Below, piece after piece: positions 10,380 to 18,654 of a stretch of DNA of 35,550 nt. The translations under genes were made by a program, and so were the position numbers. The notes under the pieces were generated by a model that ran no database searches, was not told the origin of the DNA, and saw only the letters and a program-made list of their open reading frames with translations. The stretch comes from Mollicutes bacterium (GTDB taxonomy: Bacteria; Bacillota_I; Bacilli_A; RF39; UBA660): contig JAAZKW010000048.1 of NCBI GenBank assembly GCA_012799635.1, positions 1-35,550 on the forward strand. Direction: 5' to 3'. Positions within the stretch are counted from its first letter, which is position 1. Every line of letters starts with the position of its first letter.

Positions 10380-11258
10380 ATGAATTATTATGATGAGATA
10401 AAGAATGAACTTTTAAATAATAAGATAAATAGAAAAGTAAAAAGTTATTCAATTAATAAAAATGATTTAGACACATATTATAATGTTGGGAGAATGTTAA
10501 GTGAGGCTGGTAATCATTATGGAGAATGAATTATTAGAGAGTATTCTAATAGATTAACAAAAGATTTAGGAAAAGGTTATAGCCAAAGAAATTTGAGAAA
10601 CATGCGAAAGTTTTATAGTGTTTCCGAAAAGTGGCAGACATTGTCTGCCAAATTAAGTTGGAGTCATTATTGCGAAATATTATGGTTTGATGAAAATAAA
10701 TTTATTTATTATGCAAAATTATCTTTTGAAAATAATTTATCGATTAGACAATTAAGAGATAGAATTAAATCTAATGAATATGAAAGATTATCTGAAGATA
10801 CAAGAAACAAAATAATTAGTATTAAGAAAGCAAATATAGTAGATTTTATAAAGAATCCAATTATAATTAAAAATAATAATTATAAAATGTTTTCGGAGAA
10901 AATATTACAAAAATTAATTTTAGAAGATATTGGAAAATTTTTAGATGAATTAGGAACTGGTTTTACATTTATCAAAAGTGAGTATAAAATTAAAATTGGC
11001 AATAGTTATAATTACATTGATTTATTGCTTTTTAATATTGATTTTAATTGTTATGTAGTGATTGAGTTGAAAGTAACAAAATTAAAAAAAGAACATATTG
11101 GTCAAATAGAGATTTATATGAATTATATTGATAGGAATTTAAGAAAAGTTACTCAAGATAAGACAATTGGTATAATAATTTGTAAAAAGAACGATAAATA
11201 TGTTATTGAATATTGCAGTGATAAAAGAATAATTCCGCGAGAATATGAATTAGCATAA
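10380..11258 (+). pseudogene. DUF1016/YhcG-type PDDEXK nuclease gene interrupted by an in-frame TGA (10527-10529)
   Basis: SD AGGAAGGAGA; translation MNYYDEIKNELLNN…YYNVGRMLSEAGNHYGE*IIREYSNRLTKDLGKGYSQRNLRNMRKFY…YIDLLLFNIDFNCYVVIELKVTKLKKEHIGQIEIYMNYID; single frame apart from TGA at codon 50. Confidence 0.82.
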
Positions 11259-11355
11259 TTGTTTTGTTGTGCTTTTTAAGTAATATTGCGCAATAACTGA
11301 GGTATAGCAATATACATTTTCTTCGTGCATAATAAATAACTAATTAGGTGATAAT

Positions 11356-11799
11356 ATGGAATATGAACAAACAAAGCGAATAAAAAATGAAAATTCACAA
11401 ATTAATATTTCTATATCTGAGGGTTATTGTACTCAAAGGATACAGATTGAAAAAGGTTATTTGCCAAATGGAGAATTAGAAAAGGTAGTTACTTTATCAA
11501 TGTGGGATGATATGTTATTTAGTGCTTATTTTCATAATAGAGTTTTATATTTAAAAGATTTAACAGAAATTTCATTTGAAATAGATTTAGAAGATCAAAT
11601 ATATTTTGCGTTAAATAGAATGTTAGTAAAAGATATTAGTCTTGTTGTGGATGATGATAATCATCAATACACATTCGATGAATATTTTGAAATATTAAAA
11701 CAACAAGGAATATATGAAGGGGAAAATCCATTTTTGGATAGAGCTAATAGATGGTTATATATCCAATTCCAAAAGAACAAAGTCCAGTTAAAAAATTAG
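11356..11799 (+). CDS. Hypothetical protein, 147 aa
   Basis: ORF preceded by AGGTGATA; no family recognised. Confidence 0.6.
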   Translation: MEYEQTKRIKNENSQINISISEGYCTQRIQIEKGYLPNGELEKVVTLSMWDDMLFSAYFHNRVLYLKDLTEISFEIDLEDQIYFALNRMLVKDISLVVDDDNHQYTFDEYFEILKQQGIYEGENPFLDRANRWLYIQFQKNKVQLKN

Positions 11800-11849
11800 T
11801 TCCAAATAATAAAAAATAATCTTAAGCAATATTTTAATATTTCGAAGAG

Positions 11850-11873
11850 AAGGCTTAGGAATAAGTCTTTTTC
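11850..11873 (+). terminator. Rho-independent terminator
   Basis: AAGGCTTA-GGAA-TAAGTCTT (one G-U) followed by TTTTC TTTT. Confidence 0.7.
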
Positions 11874-12036
11874 TTTTGTTAAAACTATGAAATGTAGAGG
11901 GTAATCATTTTGGAGGGGCATTCAGCGTAGTAAATAGTCTTAAAGTAGAAGATATAACATTTAATAATGATGAATATATTAAATAAGTTTTACAAAATAA
12001 AGGGATCAGATTTTATTAAAAATATGCTTTAAAATA

Positions 12037-12045
12037 TGTTATAAT
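12037..12045 (+). promoter_or_regulatory. Extended -10 promoter element TGTTATAAT
   Basis: TGnTATAAT 31 nt upstream of the start of the 190-aa ORF. Confidence 0.6.
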
Positions 12046-12075
12046 AACTAACGTAAATATTTTTTGGGGGGTTAT

Positions 12076-12636
12076 ATGTTGAAAATGTCAATTGAAGAAA
12101 TTAAAGATAATATATATCTTAAGGAAAAAGATTGGAGGTATTTTCAAGATACAAACTGTTATGCTTTTGCTTTAGGATTAGATATACCCGAGAAACACAT
12201 ATGTAAATCTGCTTATCAACCAGGAACTATTTATGCCAAAGCGTCAAATATATCTCCAATCACATTATGGAAGCTAAGCGTTTTTGAAAGATTAGTCTTA
12301 GATTTAAAAACTTTAGGAATATCTATTGAAGAAATAAAAAAATATGAAACACCAATATGCCAAAGATTTGGCGATCTTAGATATCTTAGTTGGTCGGTTT
12401 TAATGTTTTTAAGTTCATATGATTTTCATTTTGCTAGAATTAATTCTAATGGAAAATTGTTTGATAAGATGGGTTATGATGAATTACCAAAAAAGACGAG
12501 TATCAGAAAACTTGAAAAAAAAGGTTATCAATTAGTAAAAATTTTTTCCTTATATTTTTTTAAAGCAATTGAGCCAGAAGAAAACTTAACATCCTATTTT
12601 CAAAGACAAAAAATAACAAAACAACATGTTAAATAA
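12076..12636 (+). CDS. Putative papain-like/NlpC-like cysteine-histidine protein
   Basis: DTNCYAFALGL near the N-terminus and DFHFARINSNGKLFDKMG downstream, a Cys…His layout of papain-fold families; probable ATG 12076 after GGGGGG SD (track start 12064 is TTG). Confidence 0.55.
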   Translation: MLKMSIEEIKDNIYLKEKDWRYFQDTNCYAFALGLDIPEKHICKSAYQPGTIYAKASNISPITLWKLSVFERLVLDLKTLGISIEEIKKYETPICQRFGDLRYLSWSVLMFLSSYDFHFARINSNGKLFDKMGYDELPKKTSIRKLEKKGYQLVKIFSLYFFKAIEPEENLTSYFQRQKITKQHVK

Positions 12637-12662
12637 AACCTTTAATTTTTTTATATTTAAAG

Positions 12663-12668
12663 TATAAT
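12663..12668 (+). promoter_or_regulatory. -10 element of holA
   Basis: TATAAT ends 7 nt before the holA ATG. Confidence 0.6.
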
Positions 12669-12675
12669 ATTAAGT

Positions 12676-13614
12676 ATGAATGTTTATTTAATTGCAAGCG
12701 AAAGTTATAAAATAATTGATGAAAAAGTAAAGTTATTAATTAAGGATAAGCTTAATGTTATTTATTATGATTTAAGATTAAATAAACTGATTGATGTAAT
12801 AAACGAAGCTAATTATTATTCGCTTTTTGGTGATGAAAAATATATTGTTGTAAAAGCAACTAATTTGTTTAAAAGTAACAAAGATGAAGTAATAAATGAA
12901 CAAGAAATAAAAGCCTTAGAAGAATATTTTAAAAATCCTAATCCTTTATGTACAATTATTTTTACTTCTTTACAAATGCCAGATAAAAGAAAAAAAGTTT
13001 ATAAGAAAATATTAGAACTTGGTAAAGTAGATATTACTGTTACTTTAAACAAAAAAGAAATGGTTTATAGTTGTATAGATATTTTAAGAAAAAAAGGTTT
13101 TGACTTATCTTATGAAACAGCTAATTATATAGTAGAAAATTCATTTGTTAATTATGATATTATGTTAAATGAAATAGATAAAATAACAATGCTATTAAAA
13201 CCCAATAAGATTGAAACCGAAGATATTAATAAAATTGTATCAACTTCAGTTAATAGCAATATATTTGGTTTTATGTCAGCAATAATAAATAAAGATATTA
13301 AGAAAGCTTCAATTGAAAGTAAATATTTTGAAGTTTTAAAAATAGAGCCTTCAATGGTGATTGTTTTACTTGCTAAAGAATTTGAAATCCTTTATTTGTT
13401 ACAAAGTGAAATATCTGTAAATAATATTCAAAGATTATTTAGAAAAGAAGACTGGCAGATGAATAATTATGTATCATATAAAAATAAATACACATTAAAT
13501 GATATTAAAAAAATCATAGTAAAATTAAATGACTATGATTATAAATTAAAAACTGGTTTAATAGACCGAAGTGTAATAATTAATTTGTTAATAATTGATT
13601 TATGTGAAAATTAA
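12676..13614 (+). CDS. holA: DNA polymerase III delta subunit
   Basis: MNVYLIASESYKIIDEKVK…; HolA architecture; next-but-accessory neighbour of comEC as in Bacillota. Confidence 0.88.
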   Translation: MNVYLIASESYKIIDEKVKLLIKDKLNVIYYDLRLNKLIDVINEANYYSLFGDEKYIVVKATNLFKSNKDEVINEQEIKALEEYFKNPNPLCTIIFTSLQMPDKRKKVYKKILELGKVDITVTLNKKEMVYSCIDILRKKGFDLSYETANYIVENSFVNYDIMLNEIDKITMLLKPNKIETEDINKIVSTSVNSNIFGFMSAIINKDIKKASIESKYFEVLKIEPSMVIVLLAKEFEILYLLQSEISVNNIQRLFRKEDWQMNNYVSYKNKYTLNDIKKIIVKLNDYDYKLKTGLIDRSVIINLLIIDLCEN

Positions 13615-14537
13615 AGTTTAGTATAATTTTTAAAGTTTAGTTTAGCAATTTTCTTTAAAAAATCTTTTCCATGTTTTTCTATCAATTCTAAAATTTGTTT
13701 ATCAACATATTGGCTTGCACCTTTTTGTAAACGCATTTTCGCCATTTCATCAAGTTTTTTCATTTCAGTTAGAAAAACATATCTTGCTATTACTGATGCA
13801 GCAGCAACAGCCATACATTTACTTTCTGCTTTAGTATAAAAAGAAATGTTTTTTACAACTTTTGGAATGCCTAACAAATATTCATAATATTTCTTTGAAT
13901 TAACAAATTGATCAATTACACAATATTTATAATTAGGTTTATATTTTTCGATTAGATTATATAATACTTTATTATGTAATATACATTTAAGCTTTACCAT
14001 ATTCATATCTTGATAATTATTATTATAACTTTCATTATCTAATATAAAACAAACATAAGGAATTTTTTTAATAATTTTAGGCACAATTTCCATAATTTTA
14101 TCATCATTAATTTTTTTGGAATCTTTTACACCGAGTTCCTCTAAAAAGGGGATGTTTTCTTTTGAAACATATGTTGAACAAACAACAATTGGCCCAAAAA
14201 AATCGCCACATCCAGTCTCGTCGCTTCCTATAGTAGAAACATTGAAAAAAAAGTCATTATCATCTTTTTTTTTCTCTTTTTCTTTCTTTTCTTTTTTATT
14301 AGTATCTATTATTCTATTATTTAATCTTTTTTCCGCATCAATCCAAATACTTGCTTCAATATCGGCACCTATTCCTTGAAACATAACTTTTCCAGATTCA
14401 TATAGTGTAATTGTTACATCATAGTTTTTTGCTTGAAATACAGAATAAGGTGGCTTTTTATCACACATAAATGAATCATAAAATTTTATAAGTTTATTTT
14501 TCAAATTATCACTTATTTTAAAAACAATACAATTCAT
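13611..14537 (-). CDS. rnhC: Ribonuclease HIII
   Basis: STIGSDETGCGDFFGPIVVCS active-site motif; N-terminal TBP-like domain; convergent 4-bp overlap with holA. Confidence 0.95.
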   Translation of the reverse strand: MNCIVFKISDNLKNKLIKFYDSFMCDKKPPYSVFQAKNYDVTITLYESGKVMFQGIGADIEASIWIDAEKRLNNRIIDTNKKEKKEKEKKKDDNDFFFNVSTIGSDETGCGDFFGPIVVCSTYVSKENIPFLEELGVKDSKKINDDKIMEIVPKIIKKIPYVCFILDNESYNNNYQDMNMVKLKCILHNKVLYNLIEKYKPNYKYCVIDQFVNSKKYYEYLLGIPKVVKNISFYTKAESKCMAVAAASVIARYVFLTEMKKLDEMAKMRLQKGASQYVDKQILELIEKHGKDFLKKIAKLNFKNYTKL

Positions 14538-14639
14538 GTTTTACACCTTCCTTCGTAAAGATTATATCATAATGAATATTAATTTGCTTTATTTTTTATT
14601 TAATTATATAATAAATTTATAGAATAGTGAGGTAGAGAT

Positions 14640-15338
14640 ATGAAAATAGTGATGATAATGTTATTCAGTTTAGTGCTTGCTTTATTTGCATATATTGGTT
14701 ATAAAAAAGGAGTTTTTAAACAATTGATTTCGTTTGTGCTTTTTGTTTTAATGACAATAACTGCATATAAGCTAAGGGTTTTTCCAGCTTCGCTCTGTAT
14801 AAAGTATTTACCATTTTTTAATTTTGGAGGAGCATATAACAAGGTTTATTCATTAAATATACTAATATATCAAATAATATCCTTTATAGTTATTTTGGTA
14901 TTGATATATTGTATAATTTATATAATCATTGGACTTACAGGAATATCTGAATATTTAACAAAAAAACAATTATCATTTGATTTAATTTCAAAGTTATTTG
15001 GATTATTATTTGGCTTATTTGAAGGATTTATAGTTTCTTTTGTAATTAGTGTATGTTTATTACAATTTCCTATGACACAAAGTCTTATTATGAATAATAA
15101 GGTATTAAAAGGAATGGTTGAAAAAACCCCAATAGTAAGTAGAGTTTTCTCAAGTACGATTGTATCTAGTCAAGAGTTTTATTTTGTTTCTCAAGATAAA
15201 GCAATGTCACCAGAAGAAAAGAATTTAGAGATGATAAGAAAACTTATAAGATATGAAATTGTTTCAGCAAGAACAGTTCAAATCAACATTGATAATGGCA
15301 AGCTTAGATTAGATAATGTTACAGTTAGTTCTAGTTAG
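14640..15338 (+). CDS. CvpA family membrane protein
   Basis: Four-TM layout with GYKKGVFKQLISFVLFVLMTITAYKL and GLLFGLFEGFIVSFVISVCLL. Confidence 0.8.
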   Translation: MKIVMIMLFSLVLALFAYIGYKKGVFKQLISFVLFVLMTITAYKLRVFPASLCIKYLPFFNFGGAYNKVYSLNILIYQIISFIVILVLIYCIIYIIIGLTGISEYLTKKQLSFDLISKLFGLLFGLFEGFIVSFVISVCLLQFPMTQSLIMNNKVLKGMVEKTPIVSRVFSSTIVSSQEFYFVSQDKAMSPEEKNLEMIRKLIRYEIVSARTVQINIDNGKLRLDNVTVSSS

Positions 15339-15347
15339 GAGGTAAAA

Positions 15348-15647
15348 ATGGTTAAACATCTAGAAAAAGAAGAAGATTTTTATAAATTAATTGAAAAAGG
15401 AATAGTTCTTGTTGATTTTTATGCAGATTGGTGTGGTCCATGTAAAATGCTTATTCCAGTTCTAAACGAAGTTGATTTTTGTGATGTTATCAAAGTAAAC
15501 ATTGATGAATATCCAAATCTTGCTCAAAAATTTGGAATTATGAGTATTCCAACATTAGCCTTTTTTAAAGATGGTCTTGAAAGTGAAAGGTTAATTGGTT
15601 TTCGAGGCATAAATGATCTTAAAGAAACTTATGAAAGCATTCAATAA
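15348..15647 (+). CDS. trxA: Thioredoxin
   Basis: VDFYADWCGPCKMLIPVL; IPTLAFFKDG. Confidence 0.95.
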   Translation: MVKHLEKEEDFYKLIEKGIVLVDFYADWCGPCKMLIPVLNEVDFCDVIKVNIDEYPNLAQKFGIMSIPTLAFFKDGLESERLIGFRGINDLKETYESIQ

Positions 15648-15649
15648 AT

Positions 15650-15673
15650 ACTAGCTAAAAAGCTAGTTTTTTT
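15650..15673 (+). terminator. Rho-independent terminator after trxA
   Basis: ACTAGCT-AAAA-AGCTAGT + TTTTTT. Confidence 0.85.
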
Positions 15674-15695
15674 ATGGAATATTATCAAAATGTAG

Positions 15696-15701
15696 TATAA
15701 T
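15696..15701 (+). promoter_or_regulatory. -10 element of uvrC
   Basis: TATAAT 6 nt before GTG (15708) and 15 nt before ATG (15717). Confidence 0.6.
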
Positions 15702-15707
15702 ACAGTT

Positions 15708-17471
15708 GTGATTGTTATGTTTAAAGAAGAACTGAAATTAGTACCACATTTACCCGGATCTTATCAAATGATAAATAAGGAAGGAATAATCATATACGTA
15801 GGTAAAGCCAAAAATCTAAATAAGCGTCTGCGTTCTTATTTTCGTGGTACAACAACTGGTAAGACAGCTTTAATGGTAAATGAAACAAATCATTTTGAAT
15901 ATATAGTAACTAAAAATGAAGTAGAAAGTTTTTTACTTGAGATTAATTTAATTAAAAAACATAATCCTAAATATAATATTCTTCTTAAAGATGATAAATC
16001 TTATCCATATATAGAATATATCTCTAAACCATATCCTACTTTGAAAATATCAAGATATACTAAAATAAGAAAAAAAGCAAAAAAATATATTTTTGGCCCA
16101 TATCCAAATGCTTATGCCGCCAGAAGAGTAGTAAATCTTCTTAATAGGTTGTATCCCCTTAAAAAATGTAGTGGTAATCCTAAAAAACTTTGTTTGTATT
16201 ATCACATCGGTGAATGTTTAGGGTACTGTGTTAATAAAGTAAGTGATGATGAAATAATAAAGATAGAAAATGATATCCTTTCTTTTTTAAAAGGAAATGA
16301 TAAGCTTCTTATTGATAAAATTATGGAGAAGATAAAGGTGTTTTCTAATAATTTAAATTTTGAAAAAGCATTAGAACTTAAAAATGAACTTGAATATATA
16401 AAAGTTATCTCAACTAAACAACAAATAGAATTACGTGATAATATAAATAGAGATGTCATAAGTTATTATTTTTTAAATGGCTATTTATCAATTGAAATCT
16501 TTTTTGTTAGGAATGGAAAGTTAATTGGTAATTATAGTAAAATAATTAATACTGTATCGGAAGATGAAATAAATGAATTCATTTATTCTTTTTATGAAAA
16601 ACATGAACTTCCCCAAGAAATACTTGTTTCCAAAAATATTGATAATATCTTACTTGAAGAACTTTTAAAAGTGAAGTTTATTACTCCAATAAGAGGAAAC
16701 AAGAAAAAACTTTTAGATTTATGTTTTACAAATGCTAAACTAAATTTAGAAAAAGAAATAGAGAGTTTTAAGAATAATGAAAAAAGAACTTTTTTGGCTA
16801 ATGAAAGATTAAAAGAAATATTGAACTTGAGTAATTTAAATACGATTGAGGCTTTTGATAATTCTAATTTATTTGGTTCATATTCAGTAAGTGGAATGGT
16901 TGTATTTAAAAATGGGCTTCCTTCGAAGAAAGACTATCGTAAATTTAAAATATCTTTAGATAAAAATGATGATTATCATATGATGAAGGAAGTAATTTAT
17001 CGAAGATATTATAGACTTTTAATTGAAAGAAAATCCCTGCCTGATTTAATAATTGTTGATGGGGCAGTAAATCAAATAAATGCCTGTAAAGAATCATTAA
17101 GAATGCTTGGTTTAAATATTCCTGTTTGTGGCCTTAAAAAAGATGATAAACATAAAACAAAGAGTCTTATTACCACCAATTTAGAAGAAATATCTTTAGC
17201 TCAAGAAAATGATGTTTTTCATTATTTAACAAGAATTCAAGAAGAAGTTCATAACTTTACCATAAATTATCATAAAAAGTTAAGAAGTAAAGGTTCGCTT
17301 ACAAGTGTTCTTGATAATGTTGTGGGAATAGGAGAAAAAAGAAAAAAGTTGTTATTAAAAAGATATAAAAATTTAGATAATATAAAAGAAAGTGAAATTG
17401 AAGATTTAGAAAAAATAATTCCTAAAAATATAGCAATTGAATTAAAAAAATATTTGGCAAGCCTTAAGTAG
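15708..17471 (+). CDS. uvrC: Excinuclease ABC subunit C
   Basis: LPGSYQMINKEGIIIYVGKAKNLNKRLRSYF (GIY-YIG); EAFDNSNLFGSYSVSGMVVF; C-terminal HhH; start GTG 15708 or ATG 15717. Confidence 0.95.
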   Translation: MIVMFKEELKLVPHLPGSYQMINKEGIIIYVGKAKNLNKRLRSYFRGTTTGKTALMVNETNHFEYIVTKNEVESFLLEINLIKKHNPKYNILLKDDKSYPYIEYISKPYPTLKISRYTKIRKKAKKYIFGPYPNAYAARRVVNLLNRLYPLKKCSGNPKKLCLYYHIGECLGYCVNKVSDDEIIKIENDILSFLKGNDKLLIDKIMEKIKVFSNNLNFEKALELKNELEYIKVISTKQQIELRDNINRDVISYYFLNGYLSIEIFFVRNGKLIGNYSKIINTVSEDEINEFIYSFYEKHELPQEILVSKNIDNILLEELLKVKFITPIRGNKKKLLDLCFTNAKLNLEKEIESFKNNEKRTFLANERLKEILNLSNLNTIEAFDNSNLFGSYSVSGMVVFKNGLPSKKDYRKFKISLDKNDDYHMMKEVIYRRYYRLLIERKSLPDLIIVDGAVNQINACKESLRMLGLNIPVCGLKKDDKHKTKSLITTNLEEISLAQENDVFHYLTRIQEEVHNFTINYHKKLRSKGSLTSVLDNVVGIGEKRKKLLLKRYKNLDNIKESEIEDLEKIIPKNIAIELKKYLASLK

Positions 17472-17499
17472 TATTGTATAATAAATTAAAAGAGGCAAT

Positions 17500-18654
17500 A
17501 TGAGAAGATTATATAGATTAAAAAATGAATATCAAATAACACTTCAAAGTGAAATATTATCATTTCCTACTCCTGAATATATATATATTCCCATAAAAGA
17601 GGGGTGGAGTCCTTTGGTTAAAGAAAAAGATCGCATATTAAAGGGTGATATTCTTTTAAAGAGTGAAAATAATATGAGTTTTTCTCCTGTGTCGGGAATA
17701 ATAAATGGTATTGAAGAAAAAAACTTTGATGGCGTTAAACAAAAGTGTTTTGTTATTAAAAACGATTTTAAAGAAAAAGAAAAAAGTTATGATATTTTAA
17801 TCGAAGATAATTATGATAAAGAAAATATTTTAAATATTTTATATGTTTTTGGTTTTAATTATTATGCAAGTAGGTTAGAAAGCGGTGAAATTAAAACACT
17901 TATTATTAACTCTATTGAAGATGAACCTTATATGTATAATAAAAATTTATTATTAAATAATTTTGTTAATAAGATTTTAGCAACTGCTGATATTTTTTCT
18001 GAAGCATTTGAACTAAGTAATTCTCATATTGCAATAAAATCAAGTGATACAACTAATATTGAAAAATACATATCTTTAATGGGAACATATCCCAATATTG
18101 ATCTTTGTTTAATAGAGGACTATTATTTAGTAGGAAAAGAACCTTTTTTACTTGAATATTTAGATTATAAAAAGCAAGATACTTTAGTAATTGATATCGA
18201 AGATATTATTAGAATATATGATGCCATTAAACATCATAAATTTAATTATAATAAGTTTATTACGATAAGTGGACCAAATTTAAAAAGATCTGTTGTAATA
18301 GAAGTTAAGATTGGATCACTTTTAACAGATGTAATTGAAAATACTACTGATTATAAATATAAAAGCAAACTTAATATTCTTAATGGCCCTATGATGGGAT
18401 ATAAATGTGATCCTAATAAAGAAATAGTTACTGTTAATACTAAAGGGCTATTTATTTTAAATGAATATAAAACTAAAGAAGAATCATGTAATAATTGTGG
18501 TCTTTGTTATAAGATGTGTCCTGTTAAAGTTAATCCTAAAAAAGTTATGAAAACTGGTAAACCAGCAAAAGCTTGTCTTGATTGTGGCCTTTGTTCATAT
18601 ATTTGCCCATCACATATTAATTTACGAGCTTTTTTGGAGGATAAAAATGAATAG
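17500..18654 (+). CDS. RnfC-like electron transport subunit (degenerate) with two 4Fe-4S clusters
   Basis: TLIINSIEDEPYMYNKNLLL (cf. IINGAECEPY), CNNCGLCYKMCPVKVNP and CLDCGLCSYICP. Confidence 0.82.
   Translation: MRRLYRLKNEYQITLQSEILSFPTPEYIYIPIKEGWSPLVKEKDRILKGDILLKSENNMSFSPVSGIINGIEEKNFDGVKQKCFVIKNDFKEKEKSYDILIEDNYDKENILNILYVFGFNYYASRLESGEIKTLIINSIEDEPYMYNKNLLLNNFVNKILATADIFSEAFELSNSHIAIKSSDTTNIEKYISLMGTYPNIDLCLIEDYYLVGKEPFLLEYLDYKKQDTLVIDIEDIIRIYDAIKHHKFNYNKFITISGPNLKRSVVIEVKIGSLLTDVIENTTDYKYKSKLNILNGPMMGYKCDPNKEIVTVNTKGLFILNEYKTKEESCNNCGLCYKMCPVKVNPKKVMKTGKPAKACLDCGLCSYICPSHINLRAFLEDKNE

Noticed and set aside
10527-10529. TGA as a reassigned codon (Trp or Gly)
   Set aside because: TGG is used for Trp throughout, and TGA serves as the natural stop of hrcA, rpoD and mutL; a nonsense mutation is simpler
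14116-14379. Plus-strand ORF antisense to rnhC
   Set aside because: Generated by the Lys/Glu-rich linker of RNase HIII read in antisense (Ser/Phe repeats)
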